Notes: generated by a model from the sequence alone, not told the origin. A stretch of 5,750 nt of DNA from Clostridia bacterium (GCA_017420825.1 JAFQNU010000227.1:1-5750), one strand, 5' to 3'; numbered from the stretch's first letter, positions 1 through 5,749 are shown. Made by a program: numbers and translations.

Positions 1-548
1 GTAGTAGCAAGACATTTTGTAATACCAAATTTCTTAAGTGGGTGTAATGCAGGGACATAGCTCTGTAATGAACAGTTTGATTTAACAGCTATAAATCCTC
101 TTTTTGTTCCTAAACGCTTTTTCTGAGCTTCGATAATTTCAGAATGTTCAGGGTTAATTTCAGGTATAATCATCGGAATATCGGGAGTATGTCTGTGAGC
201 AGAATTGTTTGATATAACAGGACACTCTGCTTTAGCATATGCGTCCTCCAATGCTTTTATTTCATCTTTTTTCATATCTACAGCACAGAATACAAAATCA
301 ACCATTGACGCAATCTTTTCGATATCTGCAGTTGCATCCATAACAATCATATCAGCAACATTAGCAGGGATTTCCTCATCCATTGCCCATTTTGCACCAA
401 CTGCATCAGTATATTTTTTGCCGGCACTTCTTGGAGATGCTGCAAGCACCTCAATTGTGTACCATGGGTGGTTATGTAAGAGTGTTATAAATCTCTGACC
501 AACCATACCTGTTGCACCTATAATACCTACCTTGTAATTTTCCTTCAT
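1..548 (-). CDS. asd: Aspartate-semialdehyde dehydrogenase, N-terminal part (gene runs off the window)
   Basis: This enzyme reduces L-aspartyl-4-phosphate to aspartate semialdehyde with NADPH, in the cytoplasm, at the branch to lysine/diaminopimelate, threonine and methionine. The 182 codons visible start with an ATG at 548. An N-terminal Rossmann nucleotide-binding segment shows GATGMVGQ (residues 11-18), then LAASPRSAGK (35-44). The catalytic cysteine is Cys159 in the motif KSNCSLQS, the form typical of the archaeal/fungal-like Asd branch that is also common in Clostridia. The family is about 330-365 residues, so roughly the C-terminal half, with the substrate-binding and dimerisation parts, lies outside the left edge. 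An AAAGGA ribosome binding site (561-566, read on the minus strand) supports the start, although its 12-nt spacing is a little long. The lysine riboswitch directly upstream independently supports the assignment. The frame is open throughout with no sign of damage. A dap operon downstream is likely but not visible. Confidence 0.95.
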   Translation of the reverse strand, partial: MKENYKVGIIGATGMVGQRFITLLHNHPWYTIEVLAASPRSAGKKYTDAVGAKWAMDEEIPANVADMIVMDATADIEKIASMVDFVFCAVDMKKDEIKALEDAYAKAECPVISNNSAHRHTPDIPMIIPEINPEHSEIIEAQKKRLGTKRGFIAVKSNCSLQSYVPALHPLKKFGITKCLAT

Positions 549-576
549 AAAAATCAATCATCCTTTCAAGAATATA

Positions 577-605
577 AAATAAAAACAATAGCATAGGGCT
601 ATTGC
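577..605 (-). terminator. Intrinsic terminator of the lysine riboswitch (expression platform)
   Basis: Read on the minus strand, CAATAGC (604-598) and GCTATTG (592-586) form a perfect 7-bp stem with a 5-nt loop, followed directly by TTTTTATTTT. It lies between the aptamer and the asd start codon, where premature termination would silence asd. The upstream arm, GCAATAGC (605-598), can alternatively pair with GCTACTGC (637-630), which contains the 3' strand of aptamer helix P1. Seven of eight positions pair, giving a good antiterminator candidate. By analogy with other lysine riboswitches, lysine should stabilise P1, free the terminator and switch the gene off. Confidence 0.85.
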
Positions 606-631
606 TAAAAAAACATAAAATGTATTTTTGC

Positions 632-794
632 AGTAGCACTCCATCATTGGTATGATGACAGTCATAATGCTCTTAACATTACAACCAGCAGTAAATCCCC
701 GGATTGATTTACAACTTCGGCACCGTCCCCTTTCATAACGGCTATGGCAATCCGATGCCTGACCGATACTACTGATGAAAAATGCACCTCTACT
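632..794 (-). ncRNA. Lysine riboswitch (L box) aptamer
   Basis: On the minus strand this leader contains the conserved lysine riboswitch blocks in order: AGTAGAGGTGC at the 5' side, GAAAGGGGACGG then GCCGAAG in the middle, CTGCTGG, and GGAGTGCTACT at the 3' side. P1 pairs AGTAG (794-790) with CTACT (636-632). P2 is capped by GGCA/TGCC, and P3 is GTAAATC (712-706) with GATTTAC (697-691). TAATG/CATTA forms a P4 hairpin and CATCAT/ATGATG a P5 hairpin. The diagnostic L2-L3 kissing contact is visible: CGGATT (754-749) is exactly complementary to AATCCG (705-700). The element binds lysine and controls asd through the terminator just downstream. The family assignment is from recalled consensus; the pairings are read directly. 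Confidence 0.95.
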
Positions 795-806
795 TGATAT
801 GTATAT

Positions 807-835
807 ATTTTAACATTATTAAAGTATAATGTCAA
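807..835 (-). promoter_or_regulatory. Housekeeping promoter for the riboswitch-asd transcript
   Basis: On the minus strand a perfect -35 hexamer TTGACA (835-830) is followed after exactly 17 bp by TAAAAT (812-807), one mismatch from the -10 consensus. Transcription should start near 800, a few bases before the first helix of the lysine riboswitch at 794, which fits well. It is divergent from the rplS promoter about 70-100 bp away. Bases 836-896 between them are very AT-rich and I see no other element there. Confidence 0.85.
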
Positions 836-900
836 TATATTTTCTTATTATTTTGTTACTTTTAAATAAAAAATACAAAAAATATGGTAAAAAGACTTGA

Positions 901-930
901 TTTTATATAAATAATGTGATATCATATAAT
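901..930 (+). promoter_or_regulatory. Probable promoter for rplS
   Basis: A perfect -10 hexamer TATAAT lies at 925-930 and predicts transcription start near 937, just before the structured leader that begins at 940. The -35 is unclear. TTGATT at 897-902 is 22 bp away, too far for a normal sigma-A spacer, and the properly spaced sequence (TTTATA-like, about 901-907) is a poor match. TTGATT could instead serve a TATCAT at 920-925 with a 17-bp spacer. The -10 position is therefore more secure than the -35. Confidence 0.55.
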
Positions 931-939
931 AGTTATTTT

Positions 940-996
940 GCGAGTGGTCCTCTGCCTTGGTCGGCACGAACGCTCAAGTTATGAGAGGAGGGCTAT
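940..996 (+). ncRNA. rplS leader RNA, probable L19 autoregulatory element
   Basis: This short leader directly precedes rplS and folds by inspection. GAGTG (942-946) pairs with CGCTC (971-975), counting one G-T pair. TGCC (953-956) pairs with GGCA (963-966) inside it. The loop strand TCCTCT (948-953) is complementary to AGAGGA (984-989), which includes most of the Shine-Dalgarno sequence. This would form an H-type pseudoknot that hides the ribosome binding site. A competing hairpin, CTCA (973-976) with TGAG (982-985), is possible. L19 leaders are known RNA elements in low-GC Gram-positive bacteria, and binding of L19 to its own leader to repress translation is the likely role. Protein binding is inferred; the pairing is seen. 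Confidence 0.75.
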
Positions 997-1350
997 ATGA
1001 TGAATGCAAATGAAATCATTAGTGCTTTGACAAAAGACCAAATCAGAAACGATTTACCTGAGCTTAAGGTTGGTAACAATGTAAAGGTTTACCAGAAGAT
1101 TGTTGAAGGAAATCGTACAAGAACTCAGATGTTTGAGGGAACAATCATCAAAATTCAGGGCGGCGGTATTGCCCGCACATTCACAGTAAGACGTCTGTCA
1201 TACGGTGTTGGTGTTGAAAAGACATGGCCTGTTAATTCGCCTAACATTGAGAAAATTGAGGTTTCAAGATTGGGTAAGGTTAGACGTGCAAGATTGTTCT
1301 ATCTTCGTGACAGAGTCGGAAAAGCTGCTAAAGTTAAGGAAAGAATCTGA
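997..1350 (+). CDS. rplS: 50S ribosomal protein L19
   Basis: L19 is a protein of the large ribosomal subunit, located near the interface with the small subunit. The 117-residue product has the usual family length (about 115) and its hallmark features: KIVEGNRTRTQMFEG near residues 35-49, the IQGGGIARTFTVRRLSYGVGVE block in the centre, and the basic end GKVRRARLFYLRDRVGKAAKVKE. It opens with two consecutive ATG codons, at 997 and 1000. AGGAGG at 986-991 sits 5 nt before the first and 8 nt before the second, so translation may well begin at 1000, giving 116 residues. It is followed by a strong terminator and then lepB, an arrangement common in Bacillota. The upstream leader can sequester its ribosome binding site and probably mediates feedback control. 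Confidence 0.98.
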   Translation: MMNANEIISALTKDQIRNDLPELKVGNNVKVYQKIVEGNRTRTQMFEGTIIKIQGGGIARTFTVRRLSYGVGVEKTWPVNSPNIEKIEVSRLGKVRRARLFYLRDRVGKAAKVKERI

Positions 1351-1371
1351 TTCTGTTCTGGCAGTGAGTAT

Positions 1372-1396
1372 AAAGGGACAGACTATGTCCCTTTTT
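1372..1396 (+). terminator. Intrinsic terminator after rplS
   Basis: AAAGGGACA (1372-1380) and TGTCCCTTT (1386-1394) form a perfect 9-bp stem around a 5-nt loop (GACTA), ending in a run of five T. It lies 21 bases after the rplS stop codon. Only 40 bases remain before lepB and I find no clear promoter in them, so lepB may depend on partial read-through. Confidence 0.9.
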
Positions 1397-1436
1397 GCTT
1401 ATCCTGTAAAAATTAATTGTTAAGGAGTAGTGTAAA

Positions 1437-2114
1437 ATGAGTGATATACCGGAAAACACAACTGAAATTATTGAAGAGGGAGAACAAAAAGAGGCGTTTG
1501 ACCTGAAAAAAGAAGTTTTTGAATGGATTTATACAATAGTTGTTGCATTATTGATTGCTTTTGTTATAAAAGGATTTATATTCGATATTGTCAAGGTTGA
1601 CGGACCTTCTATGGAGACTACCTTGCAGAATAATGACAGACTTATTATTACAAAGCTGTTTTATAAGCCTGAACAGCAGGATATAATTATTCTTGACTCA
1701 ACGTACAAAAAAAGAGAAAATTATTATGAGTCGTTAGAACAGTCGGGCAAGGATATGAATGCCATAGAAAAGGTTTTTGATTATTTTAGTTTACCCGATA
1801 ATCTTAAAAAACGTTATTATGTAAAAAGAATTATAGCATTACCTGGTCAGACGGTTGATATTGTTGAAGGCAAGGTACTTGTTGACGGAGAAGAACTAGA
1901 GGAAAGCTACTATAATGGTTCTACTCCTATTACCGATTCAAGTGTTGAATATCCTGTTTTGGTAGAGGAAGGTCATGTTTTTGTTATGGGTGATAACAGA
2001 CCTCATAGCAAGGACAGCCGTTCTTCTGACTTGGGTCTTGTACCTATTGATGCAATACTTGGTAAAGCACAATTCAGATTATTCCCGTTTACATCATTCG
2101 GATTTGTAGAATAA
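1437..2114 (+). CDS. lepB: Signal peptidase I (type I leader peptidase)
   Basis: This membrane serine protease removes signal peptides from exported proteins on the outer face of the cytoplasmic membrane, using a Ser-Lys dyad. The 225-residue product has an acidic cytoplasmic N-terminus (1-27), one transmembrane segment (about 29-50), then the S26 family boxes. Nucleophile Ser58 lies in DGPSMETTL (55-63) and general base Lys130 in YYVKRIIALPGQ (127-138). The MGDNRPHSKDSR box is at 184-195. Residues about 86-125 form an insertion between the catalytic boxes (STYKKRENYYESLEQ onward), as seen in longer clostridial enzymes. A single N-terminal anchor is typical of Gram-positive signal peptidases. 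AAGGAG at 1422-1427, 9 nt before the ATG, supports the start. It sits behind rplS as in many Bacillota, but the usual next genes (rbgA, rnhB) are absent here. Confidence 0.96.
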   Translation: MSDIPENTTEIIEEGEQKEAFDLKKEVFEWIYTIVVALLIAFVIKGFIFDIVKVDGPSMETTLQNNDRLIITKLFYKPEQQDIIILDSTYKKRENYYESLEQSGKDMNAIEKVFDYFSLPDNLKKRYYVKRIIALPGQTVDIVEGKVLVDGEELEESYYNGSTPITDSSVEYPVLVEEGHVFVMGDNRPHSKDSRSSDLGLVPIDAILGKAQFRLFPFTSFGFVE

Positions 2115-2121
2115 TATAATT

Positions 2122-2146
2122 GAAACCGCTGTAATATAGCGGTTTC
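2122..2146 (+). terminator. Hairpin after lepB, probable weak terminator
   Basis: GAAACCGCT (2122-2130) and AGCGGTTTC (2138-2146) form a perfect 9-bp stem with a 7-nt loop, 7 bases after the lepB stop codon. The following sequence, TTGTCGTTAAGG, has only a poor T-run, so termination may be partial. The hairpin could alternatively protect the lepB mRNA 3' end. No convincing promoter is visible in the 32 bases between it and the next start codon, so the downstream unit may be transcribed by read-through. Confidence 0.6.
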
Positions 2147-2178
2147 TTGTCGTTAAGGATAAAAGGAGAGAGAAGATT

Positions 2179-2877
2179 ATGAAAAAAACATTTAAAACAG
2201 AATTACACGCACACACAACTCCGGCAAGCTCGTGTAGCCAGATTACACCCGAATATATGGTAGAAATGTATAAGAATAATGGGTATACTTCTGTTACAAT
2301 CACAAACCATTTTGTTTATGATAATAATGGTTCTCCAACTGATAAAATAAAGTTTTATCTTGATGATTTTTATAAAACAAAAGAAATAGCACAAAAAGAT
2401 GGTATAAATATTATACTTGGTGCTGAAATCAGATTTTCGGAAAACATAAATGACTACCTTGTTTATGGAATAGATGAAAATGATTTATATAAAATTGAAC
2501 AGCTTCTTGGATACGGAATTGACAATTTTTATAAGGAATTTAAAAATAAAAGAAATATTATAATTCAAGCGCATCCGTTCAGGGATAATATTGTACTTGC
2601 GAATCCGCAAAGCATTGACGGAATTGAAGTATTTAATATGCATCCGGGGCATAATTCAAGGATTGGTTTTGCGGCAAAGCATGCAAGAGATAACAATCTT
2701 ATACCTATTTGCGGAAGTGATTATCATCATTTTGGTCATGAGGCACTTTGCTCAATAAAAACGGAGACACCTGTGAAAGATTCTTTTGAACTTGCACAAA
2801 TACTGAATAACACAGAGTATGTTATGGATATATCAGGATTTACAGTTATACCTGATTATATAAGGAAAGATAAATAG
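2179..2877 (+). CDS. PHP-domain metal-dependent phosphoesterase
   Basis: The 232-residue product is a stand-alone PHP (polymerase and histidinol phosphatase) domain, a fold that holds two or three metal ions and hydrolyses phosphoester bonds. Metal-ligand motifs appear in the expected order: HAH at 10-12, TNH at 42-44, Glu83 in LGAEIRF, QAHPFR at 130-135, HPGH at 155-158 and GSDYHH at 179-184. The PASSCSQITPEYMVEMY stretch after the first motif matches the TrpH/YciV-like branch, some of which are phosphatases of nucleotides or 5'-3' exoribonucleases. The true substrate cannot be read from sequence. Motif II has Asn where many relatives have Asp (TDH); this variant occurs in clostridial proteins. 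There is no signal peptide or membrane segment, so it is cytoplasmic. AGGAG at 2164-2168 lies 10 nt before the ATG. The stop overlaps the next start (TAGTG), implying translational coupling to the RecQ-type helicase. Confidence 0.88.
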   Translation: MKKTFKTELHAHTTPASSCSQITPEYMVEMYKNNGYTSVTITNHFVYDNNGSPTDKIKFYLDDFYKTKEIAQKDGINIILGAEIRFSENINDYLVYGIDENDLYKIEQLLGYGIDNFYKEFKNKRNIIIQAHPFRDNIVLANPQSIDGIEVFNMHPGHNSRIGFAAKHARDNNLIPICGSDYHHFGHEALCSIKTETPVKDSFELAQILNNTEYVMDISGFTVIPDYIRKDK

Positions 2878-4115
2878 TGGAAGATATAATTAATAAAAGT
2901 AAGTATAGGTTGTTAAAGGCTTATTTCGGTCATGATAATTTCAAAGGTGGACAGGAGGAGGTCATTGACTCGATTATTAATGGAACAGATACACTGACAG
3001 TTATGCCGACAGGTTCAGGAAAATCGCTTTGTTTTCAGTTACCTGCGCTTATGATGAGCGGAATAACCATTGTTGTTTCTCCACTGATAGCATTAATGTA
3101 TGAGCAGGTTAGTTATCTGAATGAAATTGGTATAAGAGCAGTGTATATTAATTCGTCACTTGAATGGACAGAGATTGAAGAAATATTTGTAAATATAGCG
3201 TCTGGGATGTATAAGATGATTTATGTTGCACCTGAAAGACTTATACAGGAAAAATTTTTAAGCCAGATAACTAAAGTTGATATATCAGTGCTTGTTGTAG
3301 ATGAAGCACACTGTATATCTCAATGGGGGAATGATTTCAGACCGGATTATGGAAAAATTACAGAATTTGTTGATAAGCTTGAAAATCGACCTGTAATTGC
3401 AGCATTTACAGCTACTGCCACCAAGCCAGTCAGGGAAGATATAATAAGTTCTTTGCAGTTGAGAAATTGTACAGAAATCATAATGGGGTTTGATAGAAAG
3501 AATTTATATTTTGAGGTTTTGAACCCTTTGGATAAATTCATAAAGTTATGTGATATAATTGAAAGTAACGTTTCTAAGCCTATGATAGTATATTGTCTGA
3601 CAAGGGCAACGGTTGAAGATGTATATGACAGACTTACAAAAAAGGGAATACTGGCATCAAAATACCATGCAGGTATGAGTCCTGACGAGAGAAAAATTAA
3701 CCAAAATGATTTTCAAAGTTGTATTACCAATATAATGATTGCTACGAATGCATATGGAATGGGAATAGACAAACCTGATATAGCTGTTATTGTTCACTAT
3801 AATATGCCTAAAAGTATAGAAAATTATTATCAGGAAGCGGGAAGAGCAGGAAGAAACGGCTGTGAGAGCAGATGCATAATTTTATATTCGACATCTGATA
3901 TAAGACTAAATAGTTATCTTATAGATAAAAATTCATATAATAATGTTTCGAGAGAAAAGAAAAACAGAATAAAAAAAGAAAGCTACAATAGATTATCTGC
4001 AATTAACCACTATTGCATGACGTCTGAATGTTTAAGGAAAACGTTGCTAAATTATTTTGATGAAAAAAGTGCTGACAGTTGTGGGAAATGCTCCAACTGT
4101 TTAAAGAAATTCTAA
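2877..4115 (+). CDS. RecQ-family ATP-dependent DNA helicase, short form
   Basis: This is a 3'-5' superfamily 2 DNA helicase, expected to unwind forked or recombination intermediates in repair. The start is a GTG at 2877 whose first base is the last base of the preceding stop; AAGGA at 2862-2866 serves as ribosome binding site. Motifs by residue: motif 0 FKGGQEE (22-28), Walker A MPTGSGKS (43-50), SPLIALM (68-74), DEAH (142-145), the RecQ-specific aromatic-rich loop CISQWGNDFRPDYG (146-159), TATAT (178-182), YHAGM (263-267), TNAYGMGIDKP (290-300) and motif VI QEAGRAGRNG (319-328). A zinc site follows with Cys385, Cys402, Cys405 and Cys408, matching E. coli RecQ spacing. The protein ends four residues later at 412, so it lacks the winged-helix and HRDC domains of the roughly 600-residue long RecQ. 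Short RecQ proteins such as RecS exist, but this one is shorter still. All catalytic motifs look intact, so it is probably active. Confidence 0.93.
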   Translation: MEDIINKSKYRLLKAYFGHDNFKGGQEEVIDSIINGTDTLTVMPTGSGKSLCFQLPALMMSGITIVVSPLIALMYEQVSYLNEIGIRAVYINSSLEWTEIEEIFVNIASGMYKMIYVAPERLIQEKFLSQITKVDISVLVVDEAHCISQWGNDFRPDYGKITEFVDKLENRPVIAAFTATATKPVREDIISSLQLRNCTEIIMGFDRKNLYFEVLNPLDKFIKLCDIIESNVSKPMIVYCLTRATVEDVYDRLTKKGILASKYHAGMSPDERKINQNDFQSCITNIMIATNAYGMGIDKPDIAVIVHYNMPKSIENYYQEAGRAGRNGCESRCIILYSTSDIRLNSYLIDKNSYNNVSREKKNRIKKESYNRLSAINHYCMTSECLRKTLLNYFDEKSADSCGKCSNCLKKF

Positions 4116-4150
4116 GTATTACCAGGGGAATAAAAGGAGAAGAACCAAGT

Positions 4151-4795
4151 ATGAGTAAGACAAAAATAATATTAATCAGGCATGGACAAAGTATAGGGAA
4201 TTATTACAGAAACTTTCTTGGTCACACAAATCTTGACCTTACAGAGCTTGGATATCAACAGGCACAATGCTGTGCTAAGTATTTGAAGGATGAACACATA
4301 GATGTTATTTTTGCAAGTGATTTAATAAGAGCATATAATACGATTATGCCGTTAGCGAAGGAAAAGAATCTTGAAATTATAAGAAATTCCCAATTGCGTG
4401 AAATTTATGCAGGAGATTGGGAAAATATGCATGTTGATGACATAATGTCAAAATATGAAAAGGAATTTACCACATGGAAGACAGATATCGGGAACTGTTG
4501 TTGCACAAATGGAGAAAGTGTGCTGCATTTGCAGGATAGAATATATGCTGAAATTTTAAAAATAGCAAATGATAATTTGGGTAAAACGGTGTGTATTGGA
4601 ACACATGCAACACCAATTCGTACATTCTGGGCGAAAATTAATTCTATGGGAAAAGATGAGATTAAGAATATTCCATGGGCAACAAATGCCTCGGTAACAA
4701 GGGTTGAGTATTGTGATAATGAATTTATTCCTGTTTGTTATTCCTATGATGAATTTTTAGGAGAAAAAAAGGTTAATATGTTTAAAAATATATAA
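4151..4795 (+). CDS. Histidine phosphatase (phosphoglycerate mutase-like) family protein
   Basis: The 214-residue product belongs to the histidine phosphatase superfamily, which transfers a phosphate through a phospho-histidine. Key residues are present: the RHG motif at 10-12 with nucleophile His11, Arg60 in SDLIRAYNT (56-64), Glu84 in LREIYAGDWE (82-91) and the second histidine His152 in GTHATPIR (150-157). Sequence and size fit small-molecule phosphatases of the CobC/GpmB-like group better than true glycolytic mutase. Its substrate is unknown. An unusual triple cysteine lies at 116-118. I chose the ATG at 4151 because the family N-terminus (KIILIRHG) begins there and AGGAG (4135-4139) precedes it. 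The frame stays open back to 4079, but that would overlap the RecQ zinc region with unrelated sequence. It lies 35 nt after the helicase gene and probably shares its transcript. A hairpin starts at its stop codon. Confidence 0.9.
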   Translation: MSKTKIILIRHGQSIGNYYRNFLGHTNLDLTELGYQQAQCCAKYLKDEHIDVIFASDLIRAYNTIMPLAKEKNLEIIRNSQLREIYAGDWENMHVDDIMSKYEKEFTTWKTDIGNCCCTNGESVLHLQDRIYAEILKIANDNLGKTVCIGTHATPIRTFWAKINSMGKDEIKNIPWATNASVTRVEYCDNEFIPVCYSYDEFLGEKKVNMFKNI

Positions 4796-4827
4796 ATTCC
4801 TCCTATGCAGACACATAGAAGGAATTT
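4794..4827. terminator. Shared hairpin between convergent genes, probable bidirectional terminator
   Basis: Bases 4794-4807 pair with 4814-4827 (13 of 14 positions, one C-A mismatch at 4802/4819 on the plus strand) around a 6-nt loop. The stem begins inside the phosphatase stop codon and ends 4 bases before the spoVAC stop codon. On the minus strand ATATATTTTT follows, a fair U-tract; on the plus strand only the TTT of the stem itself is present, so termination of the plus-strand operon may be weaker. Confidence 0.75.
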
Positions 4828-4831
4828 AAGG

Positions 4832-5266
4832 CTATGCTGTAAAATAGAATATAAAGCCTGCAATGACTGATGCAACGGTACCATAAAGTATTACGGGGCC
4901 TGCGATAGTAAATATTTTTGCACCGACACCAAGTATATAACCTTCTGTTTTTGCTTCTATTGCAGGTGCTGATACTGCATTTGCAAAGCCTGTTATGGGA
5001 ACTATTGTACCGGCTCCGGCATATCTTGCTATATTATCAAATATTCCGAGTCCTGTCAGAATTGCAGTAATAATTATGAGTGTAGCCGGTACTAATGCTT
5101 TTGCTTCTTCGATTGAAAATATCATTGAATACGTCTGTGATAAAAGCTCACCTATTGTGCAGATAAGTCCACCGAACAAAAACGCATTTATTGAATTTTT
5201 AAGCTTCGGTGACGGCGGCGATGCCTTTTTCACCATATCCGAATACTCTTGTTTTGAAATTTTCAT
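4832..5266 (-). CDS. spoVAC: Stage V sporulation protein AC
   Basis: SpoVAC is an inner spore membrane protein of the SpoVA channel, which moves dipicolinic acid into the developing forespore and out again in germination; the B. subtilis protein behaves as a mechanosensitive channel. The 144-residue product (family about 150) has a basic N-terminus, then KNSINAFLFGGLICTIGELLSQ (23-44), a second hydrophobic segment (58-75), the signature GAGTIVPITGFANAV (84-98), EGYILGVGAKIF (108-119) and a final membrane segment (120-142). The signature and the SPPSPKLKN N-terminus favour SpoVAC over its paralogue SpoVAE. The ATG at 5266 is preceded by AAGGAAG. The frame extends upstream to 5323, but that would place the start inside a terminator hairpin. 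Normally spoVAD and spoVAE follow directly; here a terminator and a convergent gene follow instead, so the gene stands alone. Confidence 0.93.
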   Translation of the reverse strand: MKISKQEYSDMVKKASPPSPKLKNSINAFLFGGLICTIGELLSQTYSMIFSIEEAKALVPATLIIITAILTGLGIFDNIARYAGAGTIVPITGFANAVSAPAIEAKTEGYILGVGAKIFTIAGPVILYGTVASVIAGFIFYFTA

Positions 5267-5302
5267 TATGACACTTCCTTTTTCGTAGTGTCTGTATAAA
5301 AA

Positions 5303-5341
5303 CAAAAAATATGCACTAAGCATCTGCTTAGTGCATATTTT
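5303..5341 (-). terminator. Strong intrinsic terminator of the upstream minus-strand gene
   Basis: Bases 5306-5322 and 5325-5341 are perfect inverted repeats (17 bp), likely closing with a 4-6 nt loop in practice. Read on the minus strand the hairpin starts 3 nt after the stop codon of the surface-protein gene and is followed by TTTTTTGTTTTT. It should separate that gene from spoVAC, which therefore needs its own promoter within 5267-5320. Confidence 0.92.
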
Positions 5342-5344
5342 GAT

Positions 5345-5749
5345 TTAACCTACTGTTTCGCTTAAAACATCTGTGTATGCTATCTGAATTTCACCCATTT
5401 GGTCAAGGTAAATTACATAGCCTTTTGCGTAATATGTTTTGGTGTTAGATGCTACAAGCACTACAGAATACTGTCCGTCCTGTTCGTGTGAAACTGTTCT
5501 TCCCTGCTTGATTTCTTCATTGTCTGATGCGTGTTCCACTGTGAAGTGGCCGCTTTCTACAATTGCTTCATTCTTTGTAAAGAGTATTCCCGATTCAATG
5601 AATGTATAGCCTTCAGGAAGGTTTCTCTCAACTGTGAATGTTACTCTGTAATTATTTACAACCTTTGAATAAAGTGTTACTGTCGGTTGTGCTGTTATAT
5701 TTTCAGCATAAACTGCTGTAATTGTAACATCACGGCAGACATAGAAGGA
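5345..5749 (-). CDS. C-terminal part of a probable secreted or cell-surface repeat protein
   Basis: Only the last 134 codons are inside the window; the frame is open to the right edge, so the start lies outside. The first visible residues, FYVCRDVTITAVYAE, resemble the end of an InlB-type or bacterial beta-grasp/Ig-like repeat, a building block of clostridial surface proteins. The rest is a beta-rich domain of about 110 residues: TVTLYSKVVNNYRVTFTVE, then LPEGYTFIESGILFTKNEA, then QYSVVLVASNTKTYYAKGYVIYLD. Domains with the GYTF..SG and YYAKGYV pattern occur at the C-termini of Clostridia extracellular proteins. There is no LPXTG motif, membrane anchor or charged tail, so any anchor would have to be upstream or non-covalent. 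A shorter frame from a GTG at 5539 exists but cuts through this domain. A strong terminator follows. The exact function is unknown. Confidence 0.7.
   Translation of the reverse strand, partial: SFYVCRDVTITAVYAENITAQPTVTLYSKVVNNYRVTFTVERNLPEGYTFIESGILFTKNEAIVESGHFTVEHASDNEEIKQGRTVSHEQDGQYSVVLVASNTKTYYAKGYVIYLDQMGEIQIAYTDVLSETVG

Noticed and set aside
205..498. Plus-strand open frame of 97 codons
   Set aside because: It lies wholly antisense to asd, whose product has clear family motifs; the translation has no recognisable features and no ribosome binding site.
897..930. TTGATT and TATAAT taken together as one rplS promoter
   Set aside because: The 22-bp spacer is too long for a normal sigma-A promoter; only the -10 was kept as supported.
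1205..1423. Plus-strand open frame of 72 codons overlapping the end of rplS and its terminator
   Set aside because: It is out of frame with rplS and runs through the terminator hairpin; a shadow of the L19 gene.
2094..2394. Two minus-strand open frames of 63-69 codons over the start of the PHP gene
   Set aside because: They are antisense to a gene with intact metal-binding motifs and have low-complexity, feature-free translations.
4079..4150. Upstream start for the histidine phosphatase, adding 24 residues
   Set aside because: The extra residues overlap the end of the helicase gene in another frame and precede the family N-terminus; the ATG at 4151 has an AGGAG upstream.
4807..4824. Similar string gcagac..atagaaggaa also at 5735-5750
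   Set aside because: The second copy differs by a 2-nt gap, lies in coding sequence and is cut by the window edge; the longest exact shared part is only about 11 bases, expected by chance.
4995..5288. Plus-strand open frame of 97 codons
   Set aside because: It is antisense to spoVAC, which is strongly recognisable; the hydrophobic translation only mirrors the membrane segments.
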